A DNA stretch of 31,487 nucleotides from SHYQ01 sp041674525 (GTDB taxonomy: Bacteria > Chloroflexota > Dehalococcoidia > UBA2979). The notes under the pieces are model-generated. The model saw only the letters and a list, made by a program, of their open reading frames with translations, was not told the origin of the DNA and searched no databases. Location of the stretch: contig JBAYVN010000024.1 of assembly GCA_041674525.1 (NCBI GenBank), positions 1-31,487 on the forward strand, written 5' to 3'. Below, in pieces: positions 8,555 to 17,122 of this stretch. How positions within the stretch are numbered: position 1 is the stretch's first letter; every line of letters begins with the position of its first letter. Made by a program: the position numbers and the translations under genes.

Positions 8555-9868
8555 GTGCACTTGGATACCAGACTCCTCGTTCCCACCGCAGTCGTGCTGA
8601 GCAGCGCCGCGCTGCTCGCGGTCCTCGCCGCCGCCGAGGCGGCCGCCATCGCCCTCACCCGGCGGCGCCTGCGACGCGAGGACCACGCGGGGCTAAGCAG
8701 CCTGCTGCGCGACTACGTGGCCGTCCGGCAGGCGTTGCGGCGCGCGCTGCGCACCGGACTCACGGCCGTCACGGTCGGCGGGACGCTGGGCGCGCTGGCG
8801 CTCGTCACCGGGGTGCTGAGGGTCCCCGAGGTGATCGTCGCGCTCTCGGTGATCGGCGGTGCGGGGACGATCCGCGCCGCGGCGCGCCGCTTCGCGCGTG
8901 CGGACCCGGACGGGGTGGCCCGGCGCCTGGATGCCCCCGTGCGTGTCCTGCAACTGGCGCTGACACCCGTCGCGGTGTTCGTCGCGCTCCCGGTGACCCT
9001 GGTGCTGCGCGCGCTCGGCCGGCGGGATCCTGTCGACGAGATGGACCCCGCCGAAGAGCTAATCGGCCTACTGGAGGCCACGGACGAGGAAGACGACGCG
9101 ATGCTGGAGGAGCGGCGCATGATGCGCGCCGTCCTCGAGCTCTCGAACCACTCCGCCCGCGAGCTGATGACGCCCCGCACGGACGTCACGGCGCTCCCGG
9201 TGACCGCCAGCTTCAGCGACGCGATGAAGATCGTGGCGACCAGCGGCTTCAGCCGCATCCCGCTGTACGAGGAGACCCTGGATCACGTGGTCGGCGTGAT
9301 CTACGCAAAGGACCTCCTGGGTTATGTCTCCAGCGGGAACGTCACTCCGCTGCTCGTGGACGTCGCGCGGCCGCCGTACCTCGTGCCCGAGACGCGGCGC
9401 GCCGACGAGCTGCTGACGGACCTGCGTCGCGCGCAGGTGCACCTGGCGATCGCCGTGGACGAATACGGGGGCACCTCCGGGGTGATCACCGTCGAGGACC
9501 TCATCGAGGAGATCGTGGGCGAGATCACCGACGAGTACGACGTACCTCCCGCCGAGGTGGAGCAACTCTCCCCGGCGGAGGCGATCGTCGACGGCAGCCT
9601 GACGATCGACGAGCTGAACCACCTCTTCGAGTCGGAGATCGTCGTCGAGGACGTCGACACGGTCGGCGGGCTCATCGTGACCTCGCTGGGGAGACTCGCA
9701 GTCCCGGGCGACGAGGTGGTCGCACGCGCCATCGACGCGGACGACGAGGAGGTCCCGCACCTGGAGTTCCGCGTCCTCACGATCGTGGGCCGGCGGATCA
9801 AGCGCGTGCGCGTGCTGCGGCTGCCCCCGGGCACCGCCGTGAACAGCGCCGCGGTGGAGGCAGGGTAG
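8555..9868 (+). CDS. HlyC/CorC-family membrane protein with paired CBS domains
   Basis: Members of this family (CorC/CNNM-like) are linked to Mg2+ homeostasis. The N-terminal half has about four hydrophobic segments, beginning LLVPTAVVLSSAALLAVLAA, and is a divergent DUF21-type membrane domain. The cytoplasmic part begins at the family hallmark ELMTPRTDVTALP. It continues through CBS1 (SGFSRIPLYEE, VVGVIYAKDLL) and CBS2 (AVDEYGGTSGVITVEDLIEE). It ends in the CorC_HlyC domain (DGSLTIDELNHLF, DTVGGLIVTSLGRL). The start is uncertain. A very strong AAGGAGG lies at 8519-8525, but no ATG/GTG/TTG sits at normal distance. The GTG at 8555 is the nearest in-frame candidate and gives 437 residues. TTG at 8561 is an alternative. 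Confidence 0.9.
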   Translation: MHLDTRLLVPTAVVLSSAALLAVLAAAEAAAIALTRRRLRREDHAGLSSLLRDYVAVRQALRRALRTGLTAVTVGGTLGALALVTGVLRVPEVIVALSVIGGAGTIRAAARRFARADPDGVARRLDAPVRVLQLALTPVAVFVALPVTLVLRALGRRDPVDEMDPAEELIGLLEATDEEDDAMLEERRMMRAVLELSNHSARELMTPRTDVTALPVTASFSDAMKIVATSGFSRIPLYEETLDHVVGVIYAKDLLGYVSSGNVTPLLVDVARPPYLVPETRRADELLTDLRRAQVHLAIAVDEYGGTSGVITVEDLIEEIVGEITDEYDVPPAEVEQLSPAEAIVDGSLTIDELNHLFESEIVVEDVDTVGGLIVTSLGRLAVPGDEVVARAIDADDEEVPHLEFRVLTIVGRRIKRVRVLRLPPGTAVNSAAVEAG

Positions 9869-9913
9869 GACCACCCCGCCGCGCCTCGCTGGCCCGCTGG
9901 GCGGTTCAGGGCC

Positions 9914-9919
9914 TAACCT
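9914..9919 (+). promoter_or_regulatory. Candidate -10 element for leaderless dprA mRNA
   Basis: TAACCT sits exactly seven bases before the GTG start of dprA, which would place the transcript start on the start codon itself. No Shine-Dalgarno precedes the GTG. I see no good -35 match, so the call is tentative. Confidence 0.35.
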
Positions 9920-9926
9920 ACCGCCC

Positions 9927-11075
9927 GTGATCGACCACGCTCCCGCCGATCTGAAGTACCGCGTCGCCCTCCACCGGGTTCACCGGCTGGGGAGCATGCG
10001 CTTCGGCCTCCTGGATCGCTTCTTCAGCGACATGGAGGAGGCTTGGCATGCGGGTCTCACCGACCTCGCGGCGGCCGGGCTGGACGCGCGGACGGCCTCC
10101 GAGGTGCGCCGGGCGCAGCAGGAGATCGATCCCGATGGGGAGATGGAACGCCTCGAACGCGCCGGGGTGACCGTGCTCGCCGCGGGACACGCGCCGTACC
10201 CGAGCCGCCTCGGGGAGATCGACGACGCCCCGCCGCTGCTCTACGCGCGCGGCGAGTGGCGGGCCGAGGACGAGTGGAGCGTCGCGGTGGTGGGCACACG
10301 CGGGGCGACGGCGTACGGCCGGCAGGCCACGGCCGAGTTCGCGCGCGGGCTCGCGGCCACCGGCGTGACCGTCGTCTCCGGCCTCGCGAGGGGGGTTGAC
10401 ACGATTGCCCACCGCACGGCACTGGACAGCGGCGGAAGAACCGTCGCCGCGCTGGCGAACGGGCTGGACACGGTGTACCCGCCGGAGAACCGGCACCTGG
10501 CGGACGAGATCGCCGAGCGCGGCGCCCTGCTGACCGACTACCCGTTGGGCACCAAGCCCCGCGCGGACTTCTTCCCTCGACGCAACCGCATCCTCTCGGG
10601 CGTCTCGCTGGGCACCCTGGTGGTCGAGGGCGACTACCAGTCCGGCGCGATGATCACCGCGAAGTTCGCGACGGAGCAGAACCGCGAGCTCTTTGCCGTC
10701 CCGGGATCGATCTTCTCGCCGCAGTCACGCGGGCCGCTCAGCCTGATCCGCGACGGGGCGACCCCCGTCGCCTCCGCGAACGACATCCTCGAGGCCCTGA
10801 ACCTGACGCAGCTCGGTGCGCAGATGGACTTCGGCCGCGCGGCGCCGCCGGAGAGCCCGGATGAGCGCGCGTTGATGCGGGTCCTGACCCGCGACCCACA
10901 GCACATCGACCTCGTCGCCCGCATGAGCGGTTTGGCACCCTCGGTTGCGTCCGGTACGCTCGCACTCTTGGAATTGAAGGGTCTCGTCCGCGATCTGGGC
11001 GGGATGCAGTTTGTGCGAGTGCGCGAAGAGAGCCCCGAGTACAGCGTGACGGACACCCACGGGACACCACGATGA
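9927..11075 (+). CDS. dprA: DNA-processing protein DprA (Smf)
   Basis: DprA binds single-stranded DNA and loads RecA during natural transformation. It is also widespread in bacteria not known to be competent. The 382-residue product has an N-terminal helical region and then the Rossmann-like DprA domain. That domain shows SVAVVGTRGATAYGR, the GLARGVDTIAHRTAL signature, PPENRHLADEI and FFPRRNRILSG. The C-terminus (about 310-365, DERALMRVLTRDPQHIDLVA) looks like the winged-helix domain typical of long DprA forms. GTG at 9927 begins the frame. The stop overlaps the topA ATG by four bases, so dprA and topA are one operon. This dprA-topA pairing is conserved in Firmicutes and elsewhere. Confidence 0.96.
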   Translation: MIDHAPADLKYRVALHRVHRLGSMRFGLLDRFFSDMEEAWHAGLTDLAAAGLDARTASEVRRAQQEIDPDGEMERLERAGVTVLAAGHAPYPSRLGEIDDAPPLLYARGEWRAEDEWSVAVVGTRGATAYGRQATAEFARGLAATGVTVVSGLARGVDTIAHRTALDSGGRTVAALANGLDTVYPPENRHLADEIAERGALLTDYPLGTKPRADFFPRRNRILSGVSLGTLVVEGDYQSGAMITAKFATEQNRELFAVPGSIFSPQSRGPLSLIRDGATPVASANDILEALNLTQLGAQMDFGRAAPPESPDERALMRVLTRDPQHIDLVARMSGLAPSVASGTLALLELKGLVRDLGGMQFVRVREESPEYSVTDTHGTPR

Positions 11076-13882
11076 CGACCGAGACGAACGGGACGACCGA
11101 CACGACCGGCACCCCGCGCCGTCGCGCAGCGACCCGCGCCCGCACCCCGGGCACCGGGCGCCGCCTCGTGATCGTCGAGTCACCCGCGAAGGCGCGCACG
11201 ATCTCGCAGTACCTGGGGCCGGATTACATGGTCGAGTCCTCGATCGGGCACATCCGCGACCTGCCCTCGTCGGCGGCGCAGATCCCGAAGGAGTACAAGA
11301 AGGAGCCCTGGGCGCGCCTCGGCGTGAACGTGGAGGCGAACTTCGAGCCGCTGTACGTCGTCCCCCCGGACAAGGCCGAGCAGGTGAAGAAGCTCCGCGC
11401 GCTCCTGAAGGACGCGGACGAGGTCTACCTCGCGACGGACGAGGACCGCGAGGGCGAGGCCATCGCCTGGCACCTGCTGCAGGTGCTCAAGCCCCGCGTC
11501 CCGGTGCGGCGCATGGTGTTCCACGAGATCACCCGCGCCGCCATCGAGGCGGCGATCGCCAGCCCCCGCGAGGTGGACTTCGACCTGGTGCGAGCGCAGG
11601 AGGCGCGGCGCATCCTCGACCGGCTCTTCGGGTACGAGATCTCCCCCGTGCTGTGGAAGAAGGTGGCGCCGAGGCTGGCTGCCGGGCGAGTGCAGTCCGT
11701 GGCCGTGCGCCTGATCGTGGACCGCGAACGCGCCCGGATGCGCTTCCACACCGCGTCCTACTGGGACGTGGACGCGACGCTGGCCACGCGGGAGCGCGGC
11801 GACGACACGTCCGTGGCGGCGCACCTGGTCGAGCTCGGCGGCCGGCGCGTGGCCAGCGGCCGCGACTTCGACCCGGAGACCGGTCGCCTCAGCGGCGACA
11901 ACACCCGCCTCCTGGACGAGCCGGCCGCCGGCGCGGTCGCCGGGCACCTGCGCACATCTACGTTCATGGTGGCCGAGGTCAACGAGCGCCCGTTCACGCA
12001 GCGCCCGCCCGCGCCGTTCATCACCTCGACGATCCAGCAGGAAGCCGCCCGCAAGCTCCGGTACACCGCGCAGCGGACGATGCAGGTGGCGCAGCGCCTG
12101 TACGAGAACGGCTACATCACCTACATGCGCACGGACAGCACCAACCTGTCGCAGCAGGCGCTGGACGCCGCGCGACGGCAGGCTGCCTCGCTGTACGGCG
12201 AGGCCACCGTGCCGGCGGAGCCTCGCCGGTACGCGAGCGGTAAGGCCGCCCAGGAGGCGCACGAGGCGATCCGCCCCGCGGGCGACATCTTCCGCACGCC
12301 CGAGAGCCTCCGTAACGAGCTGGACGCGGACGCGCTGCGGCTCTACGAGCTGGTGTGGAAGCGCACCGTGGCCTCGCAGATGAAGGACGCCACCGGCCTG
12401 CGCACGCAGGTGCGCCTCACCGCGGATGCGGGCGCCGAGGGCGCGGCCGTCTTCCAGACCGCCGGGAAGGTGATCACCTTCCCCGGCTTCCTCCGCGCCT
12501 ACGTGGAAGGGTCCGACGACCCTGACGCCGAGATCGAGGACCAGGAGCGACTGCTCCCGCCCCTGCGCGTCGGGCAGGAGCTGGACCCGCGCACCCTCGA
12601 GGCGAAGGGCCACGAGACCCAGCCGCCGGCCCGCTGGACCGAGGCGAGCCTGATCCGTGAGCTTGAGGAGCGCGGCATCGGCCGCCCGTCGACGTACGCG
12701 TCGATCCTGCAGACGGTCCAGGATCGCGGGTACGTGTGGAAGCGCGGGAGTGCGCTGGTCCCGACGTTTGTCGCGTTCGCCGTGGTGAACCTGCTGGAGC
12801 AGCACTTCCCCGATCTCGTCGACCTCGGCTTCACCGCGCGCATGGAGGAGCGCCTCGACGAGATCGCCGAGGGGGAGCGAGACCCGAAAGCCTGGCTGCG
12901 CACCCTCTATTTCGGCGACCCGGACGCGCCGCCCTCGGAGCCGCTGGCGCACGACGGCCTGCACGCGACGATCGACCGCGGCTGGGAGGCCATTGACGCC
13001 CGCGCCGTCTCCTCGGTGCCGATCGGGACCGACACCGATGGCCGCGAGATCGCCGTGCGCGTCGGGCGGTACGGGCCGTACCTCCAGGTCGGCGACAGCG
13101 AGGAGCGCGCCTCGCTCCCCGACAGCATCCCGCCCGACGAGGTCACCGTGGAGGACGCGATGCGCCTGCTCCACGAGGAGCGCCTGGGCGACCACCTCCT
13201 CGGCGCGGACCCGCAGACCGGCGAGCCGGTGTACCTGAAGACCGGGCGGTACGGTCCGTACGTCCAGCTCGGCGACGATCCGCCGCGCGGGAGCAAGGAG
13301 AAGCCTCGCCGCGCCTCGCTCTGGGACGACATGACTATGGAGTCGATCACCCTGGACGACGCGCTGATGCTGCTCTCGTTCCCGAAGACGCTCGGCAAGC
13401 ACCCGGACAGCGGCGAGGACGTGACGGTACAGGACGGTCCGAACGGCCCCTACGTGCGCGCCGGCAAGGAGAGCCGCAGCATCGAGGGCGGCCACTTCGC
13501 GATGAAGACGATGACCCTGGACGAGGCGGTGAAGGTCCTCGCGCAGCCTCGGCAGTTCGGGCGCCGGGTCGCGCAGAGCGTGCTCTCCGAGCTGGGCGAG
13601 CACCCGGACGGCAAGGCGTCGATCACCGTGCGCAGCGGCAAGTTCGGCCCGTACGTCACGGACGGCGTCGTGAACGCCTCGCTGCCAAAGGGCCGCGATC
13701 CGAAGTCACTGACGCTCGAGGACGCCCTCGACCTCATCGCCGCCCGCGAGGAGAAGCTGCGCTCCGAGGGCCAGGACCCGCGCGCGCCGAAGGCTGCTGC
13801 GAAGGCCGCCGCGAAGCGCGCCCCCGCCCGCCGCACCTCGAAGACGGCGCGCAGCGCCTCGAAGACGCGGCGAGCGAGTTAG
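11072..13882 (+). CDS. topA: DNA topoisomerase I (type IA)
   Basis: TopA relaxes negative supercoils through a 5'-phosphotyrosine intermediate. The Toprim domain starts at RLVIVESPAKARTISQYLG near residue 31 and includes YLATDEDREGEAIAWHL. The catalytic region includes ARRILDRLFGYEISPVLW and GRVQSVAVRLIVDRE, and the active-site Tyr351 lies in GYITYMRTDSTN. The C-terminus has no Cys4 zinc fingers. Instead there are four repeats marked by GRYGPYLQVGD, GRYGPYVQLGD, GPNGPYVRAGK and GKFGPYVTDG, each followed by a helix such as LTLEDALDLI. A Lys/Ala/Arg-rich tail ends the protein. That architecture is the one described for actinobacterial TopA, where the basic tail aids processivity. The protein is 936 residues and its start overlaps dprA. 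Confidence 0.98.
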   Translation: MTTETNGTTDTTGTPRRRAATRARTPGTGRRLVIVESPAKARTISQYLGPDYMVESSIGHIRDLPSSAAQIPKEYKKEPWARLGVNVEANFEPLYVVPPDKAEQVKKLRALLKDADEVYLATDEDREGEAIAWHLLQVLKPRVPVRRMVFHEITRAAIEAAIASPREVDFDLVRAQEARRILDRLFGYEISPVLWKKVAPRLAAGRVQSVAVRLIVDRERARMRFHTASYWDVDATLATRERGDDTSVAAHLVELGGRRVASGRDFDPETGRLSGDNTRLLDEPAAGAVAGHLRTSTFMVAEVNERPFTQRPPAPFITSTIQQEAARKLRYTAQRTMQVAQRLYENGYITYMRTDSTNLSQQALDAARRQAASLYGEATVPAEPRRYASGKAAQEAHEAIRPAGDIFRTPESLRNELDADALRLYELVWKRTVASQMKDATGLRTQVRLTADAGAEGAAVFQTAGKVITFPGFLRAYVEGSDDPDAEIEDQERLLPPLRVGQELDPRTLEAKGHETQPPARWTEASLIRELEERGIGRPSTYASILQTVQDRGYVWKRGSALVPTFVAFAVVNLLEQHFPDLVDLGFTARMEERLDEIAEGERDPKAWLRTLYFGDPDAPPSEPLAHDGLHATIDRGWEAIDARAVSSVPIGTDTDGREIAVRVGRYGPYLQVGDSEERASLPDSIPPDEVTVEDAMRLLHEERLGDHLLGADPQTGEPVYLKTGRYGPYVQLGDDPPRGSKEKPRRASLWDDMTMESITLDDALMLLSFPKTLGKHPDSGEDVTVQDGPNGPYVRAGKESRSIEGGHFAMKTMTLDEAVKVLAQPRQFGRRVAQSVLSELGEHPDGKASITVRSGKFGPYVTDGVVNASLPKGRDPKSLTLEDALDLIAAREEKLRSEGQDPRAPKAAAKAAAKRAPARRTSKTARSASKTRRAS

Positions 13883-13910
13883 CCCTGTCCGACCGACAAA
13901 CGGGGAGCAG

Positions 13911-14459
13911 ATGAGGACGTTCGCGCCGAAGGTCATCGAAACCGCCCGGCTCACGCTCCGGCCATTCCAGCTCAACGATGCCGACGCGCTGTTTCAATAC
14001 TCGAAAGATGAAGAGTTCGCGTTGTTCGCAATGGACGGCGAGCCCGCAACGATCGATAGCGCCCGCAGGCGCATCGAGCGAGCGGTCACGACCCAGTGGA
14101 CTGATTGCCAGAGGTTCGCCATCCTTCGCGAAGGACTGCTGATCGGATCGATCACGCTCCGACCAGAATGGTCCGACATGACCGCCATTGTTGGATACGA
14201 GATCGCTCGCGCCCAGTGGGGTCTTGGCTTCGCCACCGAAGCGGCCACGGCCGTGATCCAGTACGGCTTCGAGTGCCTTGGCCTAGAGAGAATCTATGCG
14301 CGTGTGGATCCTCGGAATGCGTCGTCCCTGCGTGTCCTCGCGAAGTTGGGAATGACGCGCGAGGGAGTCCTGCGGCGCCACCTGATCCGGCGAGGCGAAC
14401 GAGTCGATCGTGTCTATTTCGGCCTGCTGCGAGACGAGTGGCCGTCGGAATCGTCGTAG
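13911..14459 (+). CDS. GNAT-family N-acetyltransferase (RimJ/RimL-like), compositionally atypical
   Basis: This 182-residue protein has the RimJ/RimL-type GNAT layout. It starts with ETARLTLRPFQLNDADALF, has a central strand ILREGLLIGSITLRP, then VGYEIARAQWGLGFATEA, which carries the acetyl-CoA pyrophosphate loop (QWGLGFATEA). It ends with RIYARVDPRNASSLRVLAKLGMTREG, which is characteristic of the family. Substrates range from ribosomal protein N-termini to small molecules and cannot be assigned. GGGGAG precedes the ATG by a few bases. Its composition differs from its neighbours. By hand count, bases 13981-14040 hold 32 of 60 GC and 14281-14340 hold 36 of 60, against 46 of 60 at 13561-13620 in topA. 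Many codons end in A or T. It sits between topA and xer and looks like a recent arrival. Confidence 0.93.
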   Translation: MRTFAPKVIETARLTLRPFQLNDADALFQYSKDEEFALFAMDGEPATIDSARRRIERAVTTQWTDCQRFAILREGLLIGSITLRPEWSDMTAIVGYEIARAQWGLGFATEAATAVIQYGFECLGLERIYARVDPRNASSLRVLAKLGMTREGVLRRHLIRRGERVDRVYFGLLRDEWPSESS

Positions 14460-14479
14460 CAGTGCTCGTTGTCCGCTGA

Positions 14480-14485
14480 TATGCT
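14480..14485 (+). promoter_or_regulatory. Candidate -10 element upstream of the Xer recombinase gene
   Basis: TATGCT lies 40 bases before the chosen xer start and just after the GNAT gene, so xer may have its own promoter. No convincing -35 is visible at 16-18 bases. Confidence 0.3.
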
Positions 14486-14525
14486 GCTTATGTCATTCTC
14501 GGGCGGGGATGTCCGAGGAACGCTG

Positions 14526-15509
14526 ATGTCGCGCACCGCCCGCCAGAAGACCGAGCCCGCGCCACTGCCGGAGATCGAGGCTGCTGCAGCGGCGGCGCTC
14601 GAGCGCTACCTCGCGGACATCGCCGGGGTGCGACGGCGCTCGCAGTACACCGTTCGCAACTACCGCACCGACCTCGAGGACTACCTGCGGTTCCTGGCCC
14701 CGAAGGGGGTCGCGTACGACGCCGCCGGGCGGTCCCTCGGGCGTGCGTACATCGCCCACCTGCAGGACGCGGAACTCGCGGAGGCCTCGATCCGGCGGCG
14801 GGCGACGACCGTCCGCGGCTGGTACGCCTGGCTCGATGCCAACGGCACGGAGCTGCGCGCGGAGCCCGGCGACTCCATGCTCCGCCTGCGCTATCCGAAG
14901 AAGACGCGGCGGCTCCCGCACTTCCTCGACGTCGAGGAGGCGCAGCGGCTGGTGAACGCTCCCGACGCGGACACAGACGGGGGCCTGCGTGACCGGGCGA
15001 TCCTGGAGCTGCTCTGGGGCGCCGGGCTGCGCGTCAGCGAGGCGGCGAAGCTCGACGTGCGCGACCTGGACCTGACGAACCTGCAGGTGCGGGTGACGGG
15101 CAAGGGCGACAAGACGCGCATCTGCCTCTACGGGGAGCCGGCGCGCGAGGCGATCCGTGCCTACCTCGACGGCTCCCGCCCGCGCCTTGCGACGGGGGCG
15201 CAGGCGGCGCTGTTCCTGAACCGCGGCGGGGGGCGTCTCACGGCGCGCTCGATCCAGACGATCGTGCGCAACGCCGGGACGCAGGCGGCGCTGCGCCAGG
15301 GGGTCCACCCGCACCTCCTTCGCCACTCCTTCGCCACGCACCTGATCGAGGGCGGCGCGGACCTGCGCGTGGTGCAGCACCTGCTGGGCCACTCCTCGCC
15401 GGACACCACGCAGATCTACACCGCGGTCGCGCATCGCCAGCACGCGGGGGCCGTGGGCGACGCGCTGGAGCGCGCACGGGATGTGGAGCGCCGCCGCGGG
15501 AGCGCCTGA
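14526..15509 (+). CDS. xerC: Xer-type site-specific tyrosine recombinase
   Basis: Xer recombinases resolve chromosome dimers at dif sites. The 327-residue product has an N-terminal SAM-like core-binding domain (about 20-110, TVRNYRTDLEDYLRFL). The catalytic domain has the complete hexad. Arg169 lies in GAGLRVSEAAKLD, Lys193 in TGKGDKTR, His263 and Arg266 in HLLRHSFATHLIEGG, His289 in LLGHSS and Tyr298 in TTQIYTAV. I chose ATG 14526 because GAGGA lies 6-7 bases upstream. Earlier in-frame ATGs exist at 14469-14490 but have no ribosome-binding site. Whether it is XerC, XerD or a lone XerH-like enzyme cannot be told from sequence alone. The dprA-topA-xer order matches the Firmicutes xerC locus, hence the symbol. 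Confidence 0.94.
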   Translation: MSRTARQKTEPAPLPEIEAAAAAALERYLADIAGVRRRSQYTVRNYRTDLEDYLRFLAPKGVAYDAAGRSLGRAYIAHLQDAELAEASIRRRATTVRGWYAWLDANGTELRAEPGDSMLRLRYPKKTRRLPHFLDVEEAQRLVNAPDADTDGGLRDRAILELLWGAGLRVSEAAKLDVRDLDLTNLQVRVTGKGDKTRICLYGEPAREAIRAYLDGSRPRLATGAQAALFLNRGGGRLTARSIQTIVRNAGTQAALRQGVHPHLLRHSFATHLIEGGADLRVVQHLLGHSSPDTTQIYTAVAHRQHAGAVGDALERARDVERRRGSA

Positions 15510-15518
15510 GGCCCGCCG

Positions 15519-15547
15519 CTGACCCCGGCGCGCGCGTCCGCTACGAT
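15519..15547 (+). promoter_or_regulatory. Sigma70-type promoter for aroQ-pepQ-efp
   Basis: CTGACC (15519-15524) is followed after 17 bases by TACGAT (15542-15547). It predicts a start near 15554 and a leader of about 29 bases ending in GGAGG at 15572-15576, six bases before the aroQ ATG. It separates aroQ from the upstream recombinase gene. Confidence 0.6.
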
Positions 15548-15582
15548 CATGGCCCACGAACGAGGATGCTCGGAGGTGCGGC

Positions 15583-16026
15583 ATGCGCGTCCTGGTGCTC
15601 AACGGACCGAACCTGAACATGCTCGGCACGCGCGAGCCGGAGATCTACGGCCGCGAGACCCTGGCCGACATCGAGATCCTCGTGCGCAACCGTGCGCAGG
15701 AACTGGGCATCGAGGTGGCGTTCGCGCAGAGCAACCACGAGGGTGAGCTCGTGGACACCATCCAGGCGCACCGCGACTGGGACGGGCTGATCATCAACGC
15801 GGCCGGGTACACGCACACCTCGGTCGCGATCCCGGACGCGATCGCCGCGACGGGTATCCCCACCGTGGAAGTGCACCTGTCCAACGTCTTCAAGCGGGAG
15901 CCGTTCCGGCATCACTCCTACCTGTCGCCGTACGTGTGGGGATGCCTGGCCGGGTTCGGCTTCCGCGGCTACCTTGCGGCGCTCGACCTGCTGCACGGCC
16001 GGCTGACCGAGGGCACGGCGGAGTGA
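15583..16026 (+). CDS. aroQ: Type II 3-dehydroquinate dehydratase
   Basis: AroQ removes water from 3-dehydroquinate to give 3-dehydroshikimate, the substrate of the AroE encoded in this window. It forms a dodecamer. The 147-residue product is full length and strongly conserved. NGPNLNMLGTREPEIYG includes the catalytic Tyr22. IINAAGYTHTSVAI carries Asn72, PTVEVHLSNV carries His98, and REPFRHHSYLSP carries Arg109. A good GGAGG site precedes the ATG. The stop TGA overlaps the GTG start of the next gene (GTGA). In Bacillus and Mycobacterium aroQ (or its equivalent) also precedes a proline peptidase and efp. Confidence 0.98.
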   Translation: MRVLVLNGPNLNMLGTREPEIYGRETLADIEILVRNRAQELGIEVAFAQSNHEGELVDTIQAHRDWDGLIINAAGYTHTSVAIPDAIAATGIPTVEVHLSNVFKREPFRHHSYLSPYVWGCLAGFGFRGYLAALDLLHGRLTEGTAE

Positions 16027-17120
16027 GGCACGCCGGACGCATCGATCGCCTGCGGGAGCGCTTCGACGCGCTCGCCATCGATGCCCTGCTGGTCACCACG
16101 CCCTCCAACCGGCGGTGGATCAGCGGCTTCACGGGCAGCGCCGGGGTCGCGCTGGTCACCCGCGCGGAGGCGCGCTTCGCCACCGATTCCCGGTACTGGG
16201 AGCAGGTGGGACGCGAGTGCCCGGACTACTCGCTCGTGCGCGTCACCGGCGCAAACACCGGCATCGCCCCCGGGATCCTCGAGGGGCTCGCGGGCGTGCG
16301 GGTCGGATTCGAGCCCGCGCACATGACGGTCGCGGCGCTGGACAGCTGGACACGCGCCGTCGCCGAGCTCCCCGCGTCATCGCGGCCGGTCCTCGTCCCG
16401 GCCCCCCGCGCGATCGAGGATCTGCGCATGGTGAAGGAGCCGGAGGAGCTCGACGCCCTGACGCGAGCCGTCCGGCTGGGCGACGCCGCGTTCGGCCATG
16501 CGGCGGATCATGCCGCCCCGGGGATGACCGAGCGGGATCTCGCCTGGCTGGTGCAGGAGTACGCGCTGCGGCATGGCGCGGAGGATCTGTCCTTCGGGAC
16601 GATCATCGCCGGCGGCGCGCACGGGTCGCTCCCGCACTGGCGCGCGTCGGATGCGCCGCTGGAGCCGGGCACCGGGGTCGTGATGGATCTCGGCGTCGTG
16701 GTGGATGGCTATTGCTCCGACCTGACGCGTACCATCTTCCTGGGTGCTCCGGACGAGCGCTTTACGCGCGTGTATGACATCGTACTGACCGCGCAGACCA
16801 TGGCGGAGGAGCGCATCGAGGCCGGGATGACCGGCGCGCAGGCGCACGCGATCGCCGCCGAGGTGATCGGGCGCGCCGGGCACGCGGAGCATTTCGGTCA
16901 CGGCCTCGGCCACGGCGTCGGCCTCGACATCCACGAGGATCCGCGCCTCGCACCGGCGTCCGAGCACGTGCTCAGGGACGGGCACGTGGTGACCGTGGAG
17001 CCGGGCATCTACATCCCCGGCTGGGGCGGGGTGCGCATTGAAGACCAGTGCGTGATGGAGAACGGCCGGCTGCGGACGATCTCCACCGCGCCGAAGCTCG
17101 ATCTCACGAGAGGGGCCTGA
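16023..17120 (+). CDS. pepQ: M24-family Xaa-Pro peptidase
   Basis: This family cleaves Xaa-Pro bonds with a dinuclear metal centre. The 365-residue product has an N-terminal creatinase-like domain (about 1-130, with TPSNRRWISGFTGSAG) and a pita-bread catalytic domain. All five metal ligands are visible: Asp222 and Asp233 (MDLGVVVDGYCSDLTRT), His297 (HGLGHGVGLDIHE), Glu326 (TVEPGIYIPGWGGV) and Glu340 (VRIEDQ). Whether it is a dipeptidase (PepQ) or an aminopeptidase (PepP) cannot be decided from motifs. I use pepQ because of the aroQ-pepQ-efp order. The GTG start overlaps the aroQ stop, and efp starts two bases after this stop, so the three are an operon. Confidence 0.94.
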   Translation: MRHAGRIDRLRERFDALAIDALLVTTPSNRRWISGFTGSAGVALVTRAEARFATDSRYWEQVGRECPDYSLVRVTGANTGIAPGILEGLAGVRVGFEPAHMTVAALDSWTRAVAELPASSRPVLVPAPRAIEDLRMVKEPEELDALTRAVRLGDAAFGHAADHAAPGMTERDLAWLVQEYALRHGAEDLSFGTIIAGGAHGSLPHWRASDAPLEPGTGVVMDLGVVVDGYCSDLTRTIFLGAPDERFTRVYDIVLTAQTMAEERIEAGMTGAQAHAIAAEVIGRAGHAEHFGHGLGHGVGLDIHEDPRLAPASEHVLRDGHVVTVEPGIYIPGWGGVRIEDQCVMENGRLRTISTAPKLDLTRGA

Positions 17121-17122
17121 CC

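Noticed and set aside
11180..13603. Long open frame antisense to topA (about 800 codons)
   Set aside because: It is a GC-rich shadow frame with Arg/His/Leu/Val-biased, low-complexity translation, while the sense strand encodes a complete TopA.
13240..13700. Repeated GRYGPY-coding segments as a DNA repeat
   Set aside because: These are the protein-level C-terminal repeats of TopA. The DNA copies have diverged.
14526..15509. Phage integrase marking a genomic island
   Set aside because: The protein looks like a housekeeping Xer by length and motifs, lies in the conserved dprA-topA-xer order, and no att repeats, tRNA or phage genes adjoin.
9927..15509. A defence island built from DprA, topoisomerase, GNAT and recombinase
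   Set aside because: DprA-TopA-Xer is a conserved housekeeping array. There is no nuclease, NTPase effector or toxin-antitoxin gene, and only the GNAT is accessory.
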